A stretch of DNA of 46,557 nt, from contig URNF01000003.1 of assembly GCA_900549155.1 (NCBI GenBank), positions 1 to 46,557 on the forward strand, written 5' to 3'. The notes below the pieces were generated by a model. That model was not told the origin of the DNA and did no database searches. It saw only the letters and a list, made by a program, of their open reading frames with translations. How positions within the stretch are numbered: position 1 is the first letter of the stretch; each line of letters opens with the position of its first letter. This DNA comes from an uncultured Oscillospiraceae bacterium. GTDB taxonomy: Bacteria; Bacillota; Clostridia; Oscillospirales; Acutalibacteraceae. Positions 26,711 through 35,007 of this stretch are shown here, piece after piece. A program made the position numbers and the translations under genes.

Positions 26711-27871
26711 TTATTCTTCCTCCTTCTTCTTCTTTTTGCGATCCGGCTCGAAAGCGCCATTGGGCTGCAGCTCGACCGACAGGATCTCATCCATCTTGAT
26801 CTTGGTGTCGATACGGTTCCACGCGGCGTCGTCATCGCGGATGTTTTCGGGACGACGTGACCGCTTGCTAATCTTCTCTGCAAGATTGCGCAGGTTGAGC
26901 TTTTCACGCAGCGGCCGCAGCGCGGGTGCGTTGTTGAACAGCACGGCGAAGATGAGGATGAGCGCATAGATGAGCAGCTTCAGTGCAGCAAGGTCGCCGG
27001 ACAGCTCGTTTTGCAGCACAAAGTTGATGTAGGTGATGAGCGTTGCGGCAATGATGGAGCCGTTGATGCTGCCCATGCCGCCCAAAACCACCATGACCAG
27101 GATCTCGATCGAATAGTTATAGGAGAAAACGGTGTAGATAATGGGGGTGTTCAGATGCCCATAGATCACACCCGCAATGCCCGCAAAGAACGCCGAAACA
27201 ATGAACACAAACAGCTTGTAGAACGTGACGTTGATGCCCATTGCCCTTGCCGCGATCTCATTGTCGCGGATGGCGGTGATGGCGCGTCCGTGCTTGCTGC
27301 GGATGAGGTTCTGAATGAGCGCCAGCACCAGCAGCACCGCAACAAACGCCACGATGAACAGCGAAGCGGGCTTATATTTGGTGGTGTTCAGACCCATCGC
27401 ACCGCCGAAGAACGGCAGGTTCTTGATGACGTTACGCACGATCTCGCCGAAAGCGAGCGTGACGATCGCCAGATAGTCGCCCTTCAGGCGCAGAGCGGGC
27501 AGACCGATGATAAAGCCGAAAACGGCAGCGACCGCACCGCCCACCAGCATGGACAGGATCAGCACCACAAGCGGGCTGCCGATCACGGTGTGCAGGTAGT
27601 TGGCGAAATAGCAGCCGATATAGGCGCCGACGCACATAAAGCCCGCATGGCCGAGACTCAGCTCGCCGAGGAAGCCCACGACCAAATTCAGCGACACCGC
27701 CAAAATGATGCTGTAGGCAATGCGGGACAAAAGGGTGATCGTTGCACGCGGCAGCATACCGTTGCCGCTGAGTATCATCATGACGACGAGGAACAGCGCG
27801 ATGACGATATAGTTGATATAATGCTTGAGCTTAAAGCTCGACTTGAAGTCGGAAAACGTTGTTTTTCCCAT
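26711..27871 (-). CDS. livM: Branched-chain amino acid ABC transporter permease LivM
   Basis: A 386-residue inner-membrane permease with about ten hydrophobic segments. The family hallmark LNLVVGFLGELSLGHAGFMCVGAYIG lies in the first third, and the EAA-like loop reads GRAITAIRDNEIAARAMGINV. A charged cytoplasmic tail (Lys/Glu-rich, about 70 residues) is longer than in most LivM proteins. AAGGTG precedes ATG 27871. The livH stop is 6 bases upstream. Confidence 0.94.
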   Translation of the reverse strand: MGKTTFSDFKSSFKLKHYINYIVIALFLVVMMILSGNGMLPRATITLLSRIAYSIILAVSLNLVVGFLGELSLGHAGFMCVGAYIGCYFANYLHTVIGSPLVVLILSMLVGGAVAAVFGFIIGLPALRLKGDYLAIVTLAFGEIVRNVIKNLPFFGGAMGLNTTKYKPASLFIVAFVAVLLVLALIQNLIRSKHGRAITAIRDNEIAARAMGINVTFYKLFVFIVSAFFAGIAGVIYGHLNTPIIYTVFSYNYSIEILVMVVLGGMGSINGSIIAATLITYINFVLQNELSGDLAALKLLIYALILIFAVLFNNAPALRPLREKLNLRNLAEKISKRSRRPENIRDDDAAWNRIDTKIKMDEILSVELQPNGAFEPDRKKKKKEEE

Positions 27872-27877
27872 TTGTCA

Positions 27878-28741
27878 TCACACCTTCTCTCTTCTCTTTT
27901 TGCCCAATAGACCGATGGGCTTCACCAGCAGGATCACGATCAGAAGGCTGAACTCGATCGCCGTGGTGTAGGGGCTGATGACGGGAATGCTCTGGCAGAC
28001 CTTTTCGATGATGCCGAGCAGCACGCCGCCGATCATCGCACCGGGGATGGAGCCGATGCCGCCGATAACGGCAGCGGTGAACGCCTTGATACCCGGCATG
28101 GAGCCGAGCGTCGGGCTGGTGGCAGGGATCTGCATGAGATAGAAAAGGCTTGCAAATGCCGCAAGCGCAGAGCCGATGGCAAAGGTGATCATGATGATGC
28201 GATCCACATTGATGCCCATGAGCTGTGCCGCGCCGCGATCCTCAGACACCGCCTGCATGGCGCGTCCGATGCGCGTTTTCTTGACAAAGAAGGTCAGCGC
28301 CGCCATGATGATCGCGCCGATCACCAGCGTAAGGATGGTGGCAACGCTGATCTGCACGCTGCCGATCGTGATGCTGCCGAACGACGGCAGCGAGACGGGA
28401 CGGGATTTTGCACCGTAGGCAAGCTGTGCGATGCTTTGCAGAAAGAAGCTGACGCCGATTGCCGTGATCAGTACCGCCAGGGGAGACGCACCGCGCAGCG
28501 GTTTGTATGCCAGCTTTTCGACCAGAATGCCGACAAGCGTGCAAACGACAATGGCGGCGATGACCGCCACATACGGATTGCCGGTCATCGTCAGTGTCGA
28601 TAATATGGCATAGGCACCCACCATGATGATATCGCCGTGTGCGAAGTTCAGCATTTTTGCGATGCCGTACACCATCGTGTAGCCTAAAGCGATCAGCGCA
28701 TAGATGGCGCCGAGGCTCAGTCCGTCTAACAGTATACTCAT
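27878..28741 (-). CDS. livH: Branched-chain amino acid ABC transporter permease LivH
   Basis: A 287-residue inner-membrane permease. The N-terminal LDGLSLGAIYALIALGYTMVYGIAKMLNFAHGDI and the cytoplasmic loop GRAMQAVSEDRGAAQLMGINV are LivH hallmarks. AAGGAG precedes ATG 28741. About 95 bases separate it from livJ, filled largely by a hairpin. Confidence 0.95.
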   Translation of the reverse strand: MSILLDGLSLGAIYALIALGYTMVYGIAKMLNFAHGDIIMVGAYAILSTLTMTGNPYVAVIAAIVVCTLVGILVEKLAYKPLRGASPLAVLITAIGVSFFLQSIAQLAYGAKSRPVSLPSFGSITIGSVQISVATILTLVIGAIIMAALTFFVKKTRIGRAMQAVSEDRGAAQLMGINVDRIIMITFAIGSALAAFASLFYLMQIPATSPTLGSMPGIKAFTAAVIGGIGSIPGAMIGGVLLGIIEKVCQSIPVISPYTTAIEFSLLIVILLVKPIGLLGKKRREKV

Positions 28742-28791
28742 AAATTGCTCTCCTTGCAGGTATTACGCATATGTCCGAAAACATGGCAGAT

Positions 28792-28815
28792 GGCCGGGGG
28801 ATGTATCCCCCGGCC
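28792..28815 (-). terminator. livJ-livH intercistronic hairpin
   Basis: A perfect 10-bp stem, GGCCGGGGGA/TCCCCCGGCC, with a 4-base loop. No T run follows on the minus strand, so it is more likely an mRNA-stabilising or attenuating hairpin, letting the binding protein be made in excess over the permease. Confidence 0.65.
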
Positions 28816-28835
28816 GAGAACCGCGAATACCGGAT

Positions 28836-29954
28836 TTATTGCACTTCGACGATCTGCGGAACCTTGTTGCAGGCGCCGGAAGCATCCCAGGTCATGGTGC
28901 CGGTCGCACCGACCAGCTTGAAGGAGTCGGCGGTGATCGCCTTTTTGACCGCTTCGCACAGGTCGCTTGCTTTGACGTTGACGTCCTTGACGTCGGCAGC
29001 CTTCATTGCCTCGAAGATAGCATAGATGGCGTCATAGCCGTCGGCAGCGAACTGGTCGGGGGACTCATTGTATTTCGCCTTGTACTTGCTGACAAAGTCG
29101 GCAGTGGCTTTTTCGGTGCTGCTGACATCGAAGGGGGTGATGTACTTGATGGAGTTCTTCACGGTGCTGTCGATCTGATCCGCAACGCCGTCCAGACCGT
29201 CACAGCCGAACAGCACAGCGTTCACGGACTTCGCCGCGCAAGCCTTTGCGATAAGACCCGCTTCGGTGTAGTAGATGGGCAGGAAGATGACATCGCAATC
29301 CTTCAGCGCTTCCACCTGGGTGGAGAAGTCTTTCTTGTTCTCCTGATCGAAGGACTGGGTCGCAAAGGTGACATTCAGCTTCTTCATTTCGGCGTCAAAT
29401 GCTTCATAGATGCCCTTGGAATAGGGATCGCTGGTGTCATAGATCGCGCCGATCTTCTTATACTTGGCGGTCAGCTCTTCGGCAGCCAGCGTGCCCTGAT
29501 CCGGATCGCCGAAGCAAACGCGGAACGCATTGTCACGGCCGGTGATGACCGATGCCGCGGAAGCGGACGGGGTGATGAAGAACAGATTGTCTTCAACCGA
29601 CTTCGCCGCGAAGGACTCGCAGGAGCCGGAGGTCACGCTGCCGATAGAGATCTGCATACCGTCATCCATCAGGGCGTCATAGCCGGTGGCGGCGTCCTCG
29701 GCGGTCGCTTTGTCGTCTTTCATGTCGAACTTGAAGGTGTAGCCGTTGAGACCGCCGGCGGCGTTGATCTCGTCAACGGCGAGTTGAGCGCCGTTCTTGA
29801 CGGAATTGCCATAGGCGGATGCGTCGCCGGTCAGAGGGCCGGTGGAGCCGATAAAGAACTGTTTATCGGCGGAGCTTGCGCCGCAGCCCGCAAATACGCT
29901 TGCGAACATGGCGACTGCCATCACGGTGGCAGCAACTTTGGTGAACTTTTTCAT
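28836..29954 (-). CDS. livJ: Branched-chain amino acid ABC transporter substrate-binding lipoprotein
   Basis: A 372-residue exported lipoprotein with a signal peptide and lipobox (FAGC, lipidated C23). The type I periplasmic-binding fold reads FFIGSTGPLTGDASAYGNSVKNGAQLAVDEINAAGG, then ITPSASAASV and YDTSDPYSKGIYEAF. GGAGAG precedes ATG 29954. First gene of the liv operon. Specificity for Leu/Ile/Val is inferred from the operon; related proteins bind other amino acids or urea. Confidence 0.93.
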   Translation of the reverse strand: MKKFTKVAATVMAVAMFASVFAGCGASSADKQFFIGSTGPLTGDASAYGNSVKNGAQLAVDEINAAGGLNGYTFKFDMKDDKATAEDAATGYDALMDDGMQISIGSVTSGSCESFAAKSVEDNLFFITPSASAASVITGRDNAFRVCFGDPDQGTLAAEELTAKYKKIGAIYDTSDPYSKGIYEAFDAEMKKLNVTFATQSFDQENKKDFSTQVEALKDCDVIFLPIYYTEAGLIAKACAAKSVNAVLFGCDGLDGVADQIDSTVKNSIKYITPFDVSSTEKATADFVSKYKAKYNESPDQFAADGYDAIYAIFEAMKAADVKDVNVKASDLCEAVKKAITADSFKLVGATGTMTWDASGACNKVPQIVEVQ

Positions 29955-30029
29955 ACAGGGTCTCTCCTTTTGCAGTTTTTTTATTTTAACAGCCGCAGGG
30001 GTTGTAAAATACAGTAATAAAAGAATAAA

Positions 30030-30058
30030 GCCGGTCCCGCGAAAGCAGGACCGGCATT
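30030..30058 (-). terminator. Terminator of the small membrane protein gene
   Basis: GCCGGTCC(CGCGAAAGCA)GGACCGGC-type hairpin with A/T tracts on both sides. On the minus strand it follows the gene ending at 30068 and precedes livJ. Confidence 0.8.
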
Positions 30059-30067
30059 TTCACAAAT

Positions 30068-30319
30068 TCATGCGGGTTCCAGAAAACCTTTCGGTCTTGC
30101 TTTCAACGGTTCAATTTTCTTTACGATAAGCATAAGCCCTACAATGGGAAGAAGTACAATAATGTGCAATACTGCCAGCATGGTAATTCGTACCATAACA
30201 AAAATGAGCATCGCAATAACAGCGATGCTCAGAGAAAGGGCGACAGGAGCGCAGGAGTAAGCAGCCGGTGTGGTAGCATCGGTTGTTGTACGAGATGTGT
30301 TAGCCTTGAAACCGTACAT
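30068..30319 (-). CDS. Small two-helix membrane protein, unknown
   Basis: An 83-residue protein with a polar Thr/Ser-rich N-terminus (~25 residues), two closely spaced hydrophobic segments (residues ~27-46 and ~48-65) and a basic tail. AAGGAG lies 8 bases before ATG 30319, and a near-consensus promoter lies upstream, so expression is likely. I recognise no family. It is a single-gene unit between livJ and a metallophosphoesterase, with its own terminator. Confidence 0.7.
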   Translation of the reverse strand: MYGFKANTSRTTTDATTPAAYSCAPVALSLSIAVIAMLIFVMVRITMLAVLHIIVLLPIVGLMLIVKKIEPLKARPKGFLEPA

Positions 30320-30349
30320 TCTGCTCACTCCTTTTCTGAATTTGTCGTT

Positions 30350-30378
30350 ATTATACGCGCATGCTCGAGTGTTGTCAA
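30350..30378 (-). promoter_or_regulatory. Consensus promoter of the small membrane protein gene
   Basis: On the minus strand, TTGACA (30378-30373), exactly 17 bases, then TATAAT (30355-30350). It is a perfect sigma-A consensus, unusual for a gene of unknown function. Confidence 0.9.
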
Positions 30379-30453
30379 TAGGTTTTGAATTTTTTGTAAA
30401 ATCTGTATCACAAATTTTCTCTGAAAAAACGGAAATTATGCACACTGACAACG

Positions 30454-31236
30454 TTATTTGCCGTACAGTGTGAGGACGGGCAGATGCGGCGGGTTGTGCA
30501 GCCGCAGGGAAAGAGAGCTGTCGCCGAGTCCGCGGCTGACGACAAGCGCCATGTCGCCGACGGTATACAGCCCGCTGACATACTGCGGGAAAAAGCCCTG
30601 CCCCGGCGCATACAGTCCGCGCTTGCCGAGACCGATCTGCCCGCCGTGCGCGTGCCCGCACACGGCAAGGGAGAAGCCTGCACTTTTGAAAGCGGCGGCG
30701 TCCTCGGGATGATGCAGCAGCAAAAGCGCGGGCATGTCGGTCACCGTGACCGTTTTCGGGGGATAGCCGACACCGTATACGGGGAGTGTCTGCCCGCCGC
30801 GCTCCAGCGCGACAAAGGCGTTTTCGGGAAGCGGAATGTTTGCTTTCTGCATGGCGGCACGGTAGTTCTCGCGGTAGATGCCGCGCTCGTGGTTGCCGAT
30901 GACGGCGATACAGGGCGCAACGGCGACAAGCGCCGCAAGAAAGGCGTCGATGCCGTCCTTGTCAAAACGGGTATAGCGGTTGGCAAGGTCGCCTGCAATG
31001 AAAATGCAGTCAGGCGCGGCTTTGCGCACAGCGTCCGTCACCTGCTGCGGCGTGGAAAGGCTGTAGGGCAGGTGCAGGTCGGACACCACCGCGATCCGAT
31101 ATCCCGAAAAGGCGGAGGGCAGTTCCTGTATATAGATAGGTATATCCTCGACCTGCGGCGCGGGATGCCCCTGCAAGTGACGCAGCGGCGCACCGAGGGT
31201 CAGCAGCGTGCGCTTGACGACGGTGGAAAGACGCAA
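30454..31236 (-). CDS. Metallophosphoesterase (YkuE/YaeI type)
   Basis: A calcineurin-like phosphoesterase of about 260 residues with all metal motifs: VVSDLHLPY (DxH), IFIAGDLANR (GDxx), VIGNHE (GNHE), LLLHHPED and CGHAHGGQ (GHxH). The family includes YkuE and YaeI/LpxG-like hydrolases with roles at the membrane. A TTG start at 31236 is preferred: GGGGGAA lies about 7 bases upstream, while the first ATG in frame (31299) lies in promoter-like sequence. Few hydrophobic residues precede the domain, so export is uncertain. Confidence 0.85.
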   Translation of the reverse strand: MRLSTVVKRTLLTLGAPLRHLQGHPAPQVEDIPIYIQELPSAFSGYRIAVVSDLHLPYSLSTPQQVTDAVRKAAPDCIFIAGDLANRYTRFDKDGIDAFLAALVAVAPCIAVIGNHERGIYRENYRAAMQKANIPLPENAFVALERGGQTLPVYGVGYPPKTVTVTDMPALLLLHHPEDAAAFKSAGFSLAVCGHAHGGQIGLGKRGLYAPGQGFFPQYVSGLYTVGDMALVVSRGLGDSSLSLRLHNPPHLPVLTLYGK

Positions 31237-31309
31237 ACGAATTCCCCCTTTTTTGGCAGTGTACCATAAAAGCGGGCGGGACGCAAGCCCCCGGAACATT
31301 TGCGCCTCC

Positions 31310-31553
31310 GCAGTGTGGCAAGCGGTTTGAAGGCGTCAGGGAAATCAGCGCCGTCCGTGCCGCCGAGCGTGTGCTCTGTGTTGACAGACAGGCTGCCTGC
31401 GCCGCAGAGGATCACAAGATGCTTGTCCTCGCCCGCCGGCAAATCCCACAGGAATGTGCCCGCCTTGGGGATGACGGGGATGGTGTCCTCTGTCCAACCG
31501 CCTTGTGGGGCGGCAATGTCGGCAAAAAGCGGGTGCAGTTTTTGCCCGTCAAA
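31310..31553 (-). pseudogene. Possible gene remnant behind the histidine kinase
   Basis: One frame reads as protein-like sequence (FDGQKLHPLFADIAAPQGGW, IPVIPKAGTFLWDLPAG, LVILCGAGSLSVNT) without a start codon or ribosome binding site. It begins where the kinase gene ends and fades into the metallophosphoesterase promoter. I do not recognise the family. It could be the 3' remnant of a lost gene or simply a chance open frame. Confidence 0.3.
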
Positions 31554-32817
31554 GAATGACCTGCACAACAAACAGATCGTCCGTGACCGAGAACCGACAG
31601 CTGCCGTGCAGCTTTTCCGCGACACAGCGGATGCTTTGCGTGCCGAAGCCGTGTCCCGCTTTTGCCGCGACGGGCAGCCCGTCCGCAAAATGCGGCTTTT
31701 CGGCAAAGGTGTTCTTGACCGAAAGCAGCAAACGCCCCGCATGGATGCGCGCCTCAAAGTCGATGCGGCGCTGCTCCTTCGGCAGCGGCAGCACGGCATG
31801 GACGGCATTTTCCAATGCGTTTGACAGAATGGACGTCAGATCGACCTCGGAGACGGGCAGCGTCTCCGGCAGCTGGATGCGGTGGGAGAACGCGATGCCG
31901 TTTTCCTTGATGCGTTCCTCATAGGAAACTAAGATCATGTTCACGATCTCGTTTTTGCAATAAACCGCATTTTTTGTCTCATCGACGGCAGCGGTGATCT
32001 CGCCGATGCAGGTCTGCGCCTTGTCCAGCTCGCCGTTTTGGATGAGCAGCGAAAGGTGGGCGAGAAAATGGCGCATGTCGTGCCGCAGCAGCGCGACGGC
32101 TTGTGCGGAGCGGCGCGCGGTGTCGATCTCCTTTGCAGACCACTGCTGCTGCATTTTCATAAGACGGTTGCGCTGCTCTGCTTCCGTCTTTTCTTCATAT
32201 TGCTTGAAATAGAGAAATAAAAACAGAATATAGAAAATGCACAGCACAAATCCCATGAACTCCACCACCACGGCGTTGCCGGAATAGATAAGCGAGGTAT
32301 ACACGCCCGTGAGGTAGTCATAGAGATAATACACAAACGGAATGAGTCCCAAGATCAAAAGCGACTTTGTCGGCTTTTGCAGCAGCTGCGCGGTGGCGTC
32401 GGAAACATAGCGCAAAAGCAGCACAAAGGTGAGCACCGTGATAAAAATGCGCACGCTGTAATAGACCCATTCCCGATGGGTCAGGTTGAGCGCCGCGATG
32501 CCGAACCAGTTGCTGATCTGACAGCACAGATATGCCGTCAGCACCGTTAAGGTGCAAAGGGAAAAACGGTAGCGATAGAAGCAGGTCAGAAACAGGATGA
32601 GCAGCAGATGCACGATGAGCGGATAGATCTTTTTCGTGCCGTCCGCGCCGAGCAGAAGAAACGACCCGACATACAATGCCCCGACAGCAAGCGAAAAGCA
32701 AAGCAGGCGCAAAATGTTTTTGCGGTTCATGCGCACGCCGAGGAAGGCGGCGGAAACATACACGCCGAACAAAAGCGTTGTGGCGTTGTGCACAACGCTG
32801 AGCACAGTCGTCAGCAC
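31549..32817 (-). CDS. GHKL-type sensor histidine kinase (AgrC-like)
   Basis: A 422-residue membrane kinase. The N-terminal ~210 residues hold about six hydrophobic segments. A coiled linker (QYEEKTEAEQRNRLMKM) leads to the phospho-acceptor region ALLRHDMRHFLAHLSLL and a HATPase_c_5 domain with N-box LTSILSNALENAVHA and a degenerate GFGTQSIRCVAEK G-box. GTG 32817 overlaps the stop of the regulator gene by 7 bases and has GAGGGGGG upstream. The larger open frame before it is antisense-like sequence within the regulator gene. No peptide precursor or AgrB is nearby. Confidence 0.88.
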   Translation of the reverse strand: MLTTVLSVVHNATTLLFGVYVSAAFLGVRMNRKNILRLLCFSLAVGALYVGSFLLLGADGTKKIYPLIVHLLLILFLTCFYRYRFSLCTLTVLTAYLCCQISNWFGIAALNLTHREWVYYSVRIFITVLTFVLLLRYVSDATAQLLQKPTKSLLILGLIPFVYYLYDYLTGVYTSLIYSGNAVVVEFMGFVLCIFYILFLFLYFKQYEEKTEAEQRNRLMKMQQQWSAKEIDTARRSAQAVALLRHDMRHFLAHLSLLIQNGELDKAQTCIGEITAAVDETKNAVYCKNEIVNMILVSYEERIKENGIAFSHRIQLPETLPVSEVDLTSILSNALENAVHAVLPLPKEQRRIDFEARIHAGRLLLSVKNTFAEKPHFADGLPVAAKAGHGFGTQSIRCVAEKLHGSCRFSVTDDLFVVQVIL

Positions 32818-33539
32818 GGCATGCCCCCCTCTCCGTCGCGGAACATCAGCGCAAAATAGGCATCCTTGAACGGCTTGGCAAAGCCGCGCGCAATGGGCAC
32901 GTCGCCCGCTTTCGTGGTGATCTGCACGGCGTTGAAGTGCTCCACATGCGGCATATACACGATATAGCTGCGGTGACACTTGAAAAAGCCCTCGTCCACG
33001 GTCAACGCTTTCTCGAACGTATACAGCGGCTCAACGGAAGCAACGACCTCGCCGGACTCCAAATGAAAGCACACGCGCTTGTTCTGCGCCTCGATATAGG
33101 CGATGGTGTGATAATAGACCCGCTGATAGCCATAGGGGGTGTGGACGATCAGGTGCTTCGGCTGCGTCGTCATGACGGCGGCGCACTCGTCAAGTGCTGT
33201 CCGCAGCTTTTCATAGGCGACGGGCTTCAAGAGATACCCCTGCGCCTTCACCTCATAGGACTCCAGCGCAAATTCCGGTGAAGCGGTCAAAAAAAGAATA
33301 CGCACGGCACTGTCGTGCTGCCGCAGCTCTCTGGCGGTGTCCATGCCGCTGAGCATCGGCATGAGAATATCCAAGAAAATGACGTCAAAGCGCGCCGACG
33401 CATTTGCGGCAATGAGCGCGTCGCCGTTTTCAAACGGGCAGACCTCGATGGGGTGGCAGCGCTCTGCACCCCATCTTTCGATGAGCTGTACGGCGTTTTG
33501 CAGAAACACTGCGTTGTCGTCGCAAACGGCAATACGCAT
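32811..33539 (-). CDS. LytTR-family response regulator
   Basis: A 242-residue AgrA/LytR-type regulator. The receiver domain (residues 1-120) has the acidic pair D7/D8, the phospho-acceptor D57 in FLDILMP and the K in LLKPV. A LytTR DNA-binding domain follows from about residue 130 (VYYHTIAYIEAQNKRVCFHL and FFKCHRSYIVYMPHVEHF). AAGGGGG lies 8 bases before ATG 33539. Coupled to the kinase gene downstream. Confidence 0.92.
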   Translation of the reverse strand: MRIAVCDDNAVFLQNAVQLIERWGAERCHPIEVCPFENGDALIAANASARFDVIFLDILMPMLSGMDTARELRQHDSAVRILFLTASPEFALESYEVKAQGYLLKPVAYEKLRTALDECAAVMTTQPKHLIVHTPYGYQRVYYHTIAYIEAQNKRVCFHLESGEVVASVEPLYTFEKALTVDEGFFKCHRSYIVYMPHVEHFNAVQITTKAGDVPIARGFAKPFKDAYFALMFRDGEGGMPC

Positions 33540-33665
33540 GCTGTCATCCCCCTTTCCTTACTATCTTACTATATCACCGCACCGTTTGCAATCGCCAAAA
33601 ACTGCATTTCGCGCGGAAAAAACAGCATTTCGCTCTTTTTTCGCCCCTTGGTGTGCGCGGTGTGC

Positions 33666-33671
33666 TATACT
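33666..33671 (+). promoter_or_regulatory. Extended -10 promoter of the lipoprotein gene
   Basis: TGCTATACT gives an extended -10 element (TGn before TATACT). No good -35 is visible. Confidence 0.55.
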
Positions 33672-33703
33672 GTGCCTGCAATTCAAATTGAGGGGGATTT
33701 CCT

Positions 33704-34135
33704 ATGAAAAAAATCTTGACCGCTGCGCTTTCCGTTCTGATGGTGCTCTCCATGCTGTTCTGCTTTGCAGCCTGCGGTGCCAATCCGAAGAAGCAGGAAG
33801 CTATCGACGCGTTCAACGAGACCAGCACGGCGTTCAACGCTGTGGCGACGAAGATCAATGAAAACGCCGATGCGCTTGACGAGCAGTTGATCAGCGTGTT
33901 CCAAGAGATGTCATCGCTTCTGACCCAGTATAAGGAGCTTCTGGAGGGTGACGGCGAGATCACCGACGAGAAGTATGATGAAATGATCAAATGGTTCGGC
34001 ACGGTGAAGAATTGGACCGGAACGGCAAACACCGCCATCGACCAGGTGCTTGGCAGTACGGGCGATGACAGCGGCGCGGACACCGGAAGCGACGTAAGCG
34101 GCGATGACGATATCATGAGCCAGCCGGAGAAATAA
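33704..34135 (+). CDS. Small lipoprotein, helical, unknown
   Basis: A 143-residue exported protein with a signal peptide and lipobox (FAAC, lipidated C24). The mature part is mostly helical (residues ~28-112, with EAIDAFNETSTAFNAVATKINEN-type heptads) and ends in an acidic Asp/Ser/Gly-rich tail. GAGGGGG precedes ATG 33704. No family is recognised. It is divergent from the LytTR pair and may be one of its targets, which is inference only. Confidence 0.8.
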   Translation: MKKILTAALSVLMVLSMLFCFAACGANPKKQEAIDAFNETSTAFNAVATKINENADALDEQLISVFQEMSSLLTQYKELLEGDGEITDEKYDEMIKWFGTVKNWTGTANTAIDQVLGSTGDDSGADTGSDVSGDDDIMSQPEK

Positions 34136-34146
34136 AAACCGTAACG

Positions 34147-34180
34147 AAAAAGAGGGACGCGACAGCGTCCCTCTTTTTGC
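34147..34180 (+). terminator. Lipoprotein gene terminator
   Basis: AAAGAGGGACGC and GCGTCCCTCTTT arms with A/T runs. Confidence 0.9.
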
Positions 34181-34184
34181 ATGC

Positions 34185-34212
34185 TTGCAAAAATGCGCAG
34201 ATATGGTATACT
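34185..34212 (+). promoter_or_regulatory. Promoter of the TauE/SafE gene
   Basis: TTGCAA (34185-34190), a 16-base spacer and TATACT (34207-34212), 18 bases before the start codon. The mRNA leader is therefore very short. Confidence 0.75.
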
Positions 34213-34230
34213 GTTCGACAGGTGATAGAT

Positions 34231-35007
34231 ATGCAATATGTCATAACGGTGTTGGTGTGTCTGTTGGCGGGTGTGGGCGCAGGGCTCGGCACGGGCTTTG
34301 CCGGCATGAGCGCAGCAGCAGTGATCACGCCGATGCTCGTGACCTTTTTGGGAGTCGAGCCGTATGCAGCGGTCGGCATCGCGCTGGCGTCGGATGTGCT
34401 GGCAAGCGCCGTCTCTGCCTATACCTACGGTAAGAATAAAAATCTGGACATCAAAAACGGCGTTGTCATGATGCTGGCGGTGCTTTTGTTCACCGTTGTC
34501 GGCAGCTATGTTTCGAGTTTTGTGCCGTCAACCACCATGGGGAATTTCTCGGTGTTTATGACGATGCTGCTCGGTGTGAAATTTATCGTGAAGCCCGTCA
34601 TGACCGAAAAATCCGACATGGCGGCGCAGTCGGCGCGCTCGCGCATCATAAAATCCGTGGTCTGCGGCGCAATCGTCGGCTTCATCTGCGGCTTTGTCGG
34701 CGCGGGCGGCGGCATGATGATGCTGCTTTTGCTCACGAGCGTGATGGGCTATGAGTTGAAGACCGCCGTCGGGACAAGCGTGTTCATCATGACCTTCACG
34801 GCGCTCACGGGTGCTGTGTCCCACTTTGCGATCGGCGGCAGCCCCGACATATTGCTTTTGGTGCTCTGCGTGGCGTTCACCTTTATCTTTGCCCGCATCG
34901 CGGCAAAGATCGCCAACAAGGCAAGCCCCGCCGCCCTCAACCGCATGACGGGTGTCATTCTGGTCGTGCTCGGCGTCGCCATTTTGGTGTTTTCACTGAT
35001 CAAGTGA
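34231..35007 (+). CDS. TauE/SafE-family anion permease
   Basis: A 258-residue inner-membrane protein with about eight hydrophobic segments in two halves. Each half carries the family's glycine-rich motif, seen as GVGAGLGTGFAGMSAAAVITPML near the N-terminus and CGFVGAGGGMMMLLLLTSVMGYELKTAVGTSVFIM in the second half. Such proteins export or import sulfonates, sulfite or other organic anions. ATG 34231 has AGGTGA upstream; the earlier in-frame ATG lies before the promoter. Its 3' end overlaps the convergent XRE gene by 15 bases. Confidence 0.88.
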   Translation: MQYVITVLVCLLAGVGAGLGTGFAGMSAAAVITPMLVTFLGVEPYAAVGIALASDVLASAVSAYTYGKNKNLDIKNGVVMMLAVLLFTVVGSYVSSFVPSTTMGNFSVFMTMLLGVKFIVKPVMTEKSDMAAQSARSRIIKSVVCGAIVGFICGFVGAGGGMMMLLLLTSVMGYELKTAVGTSVFIMTFTALTGAVSHFAIGGSPDILLLVLCVAFTFIFARIAAKIANKASPAALNRMTGVILVVLGVAILVFSLIK

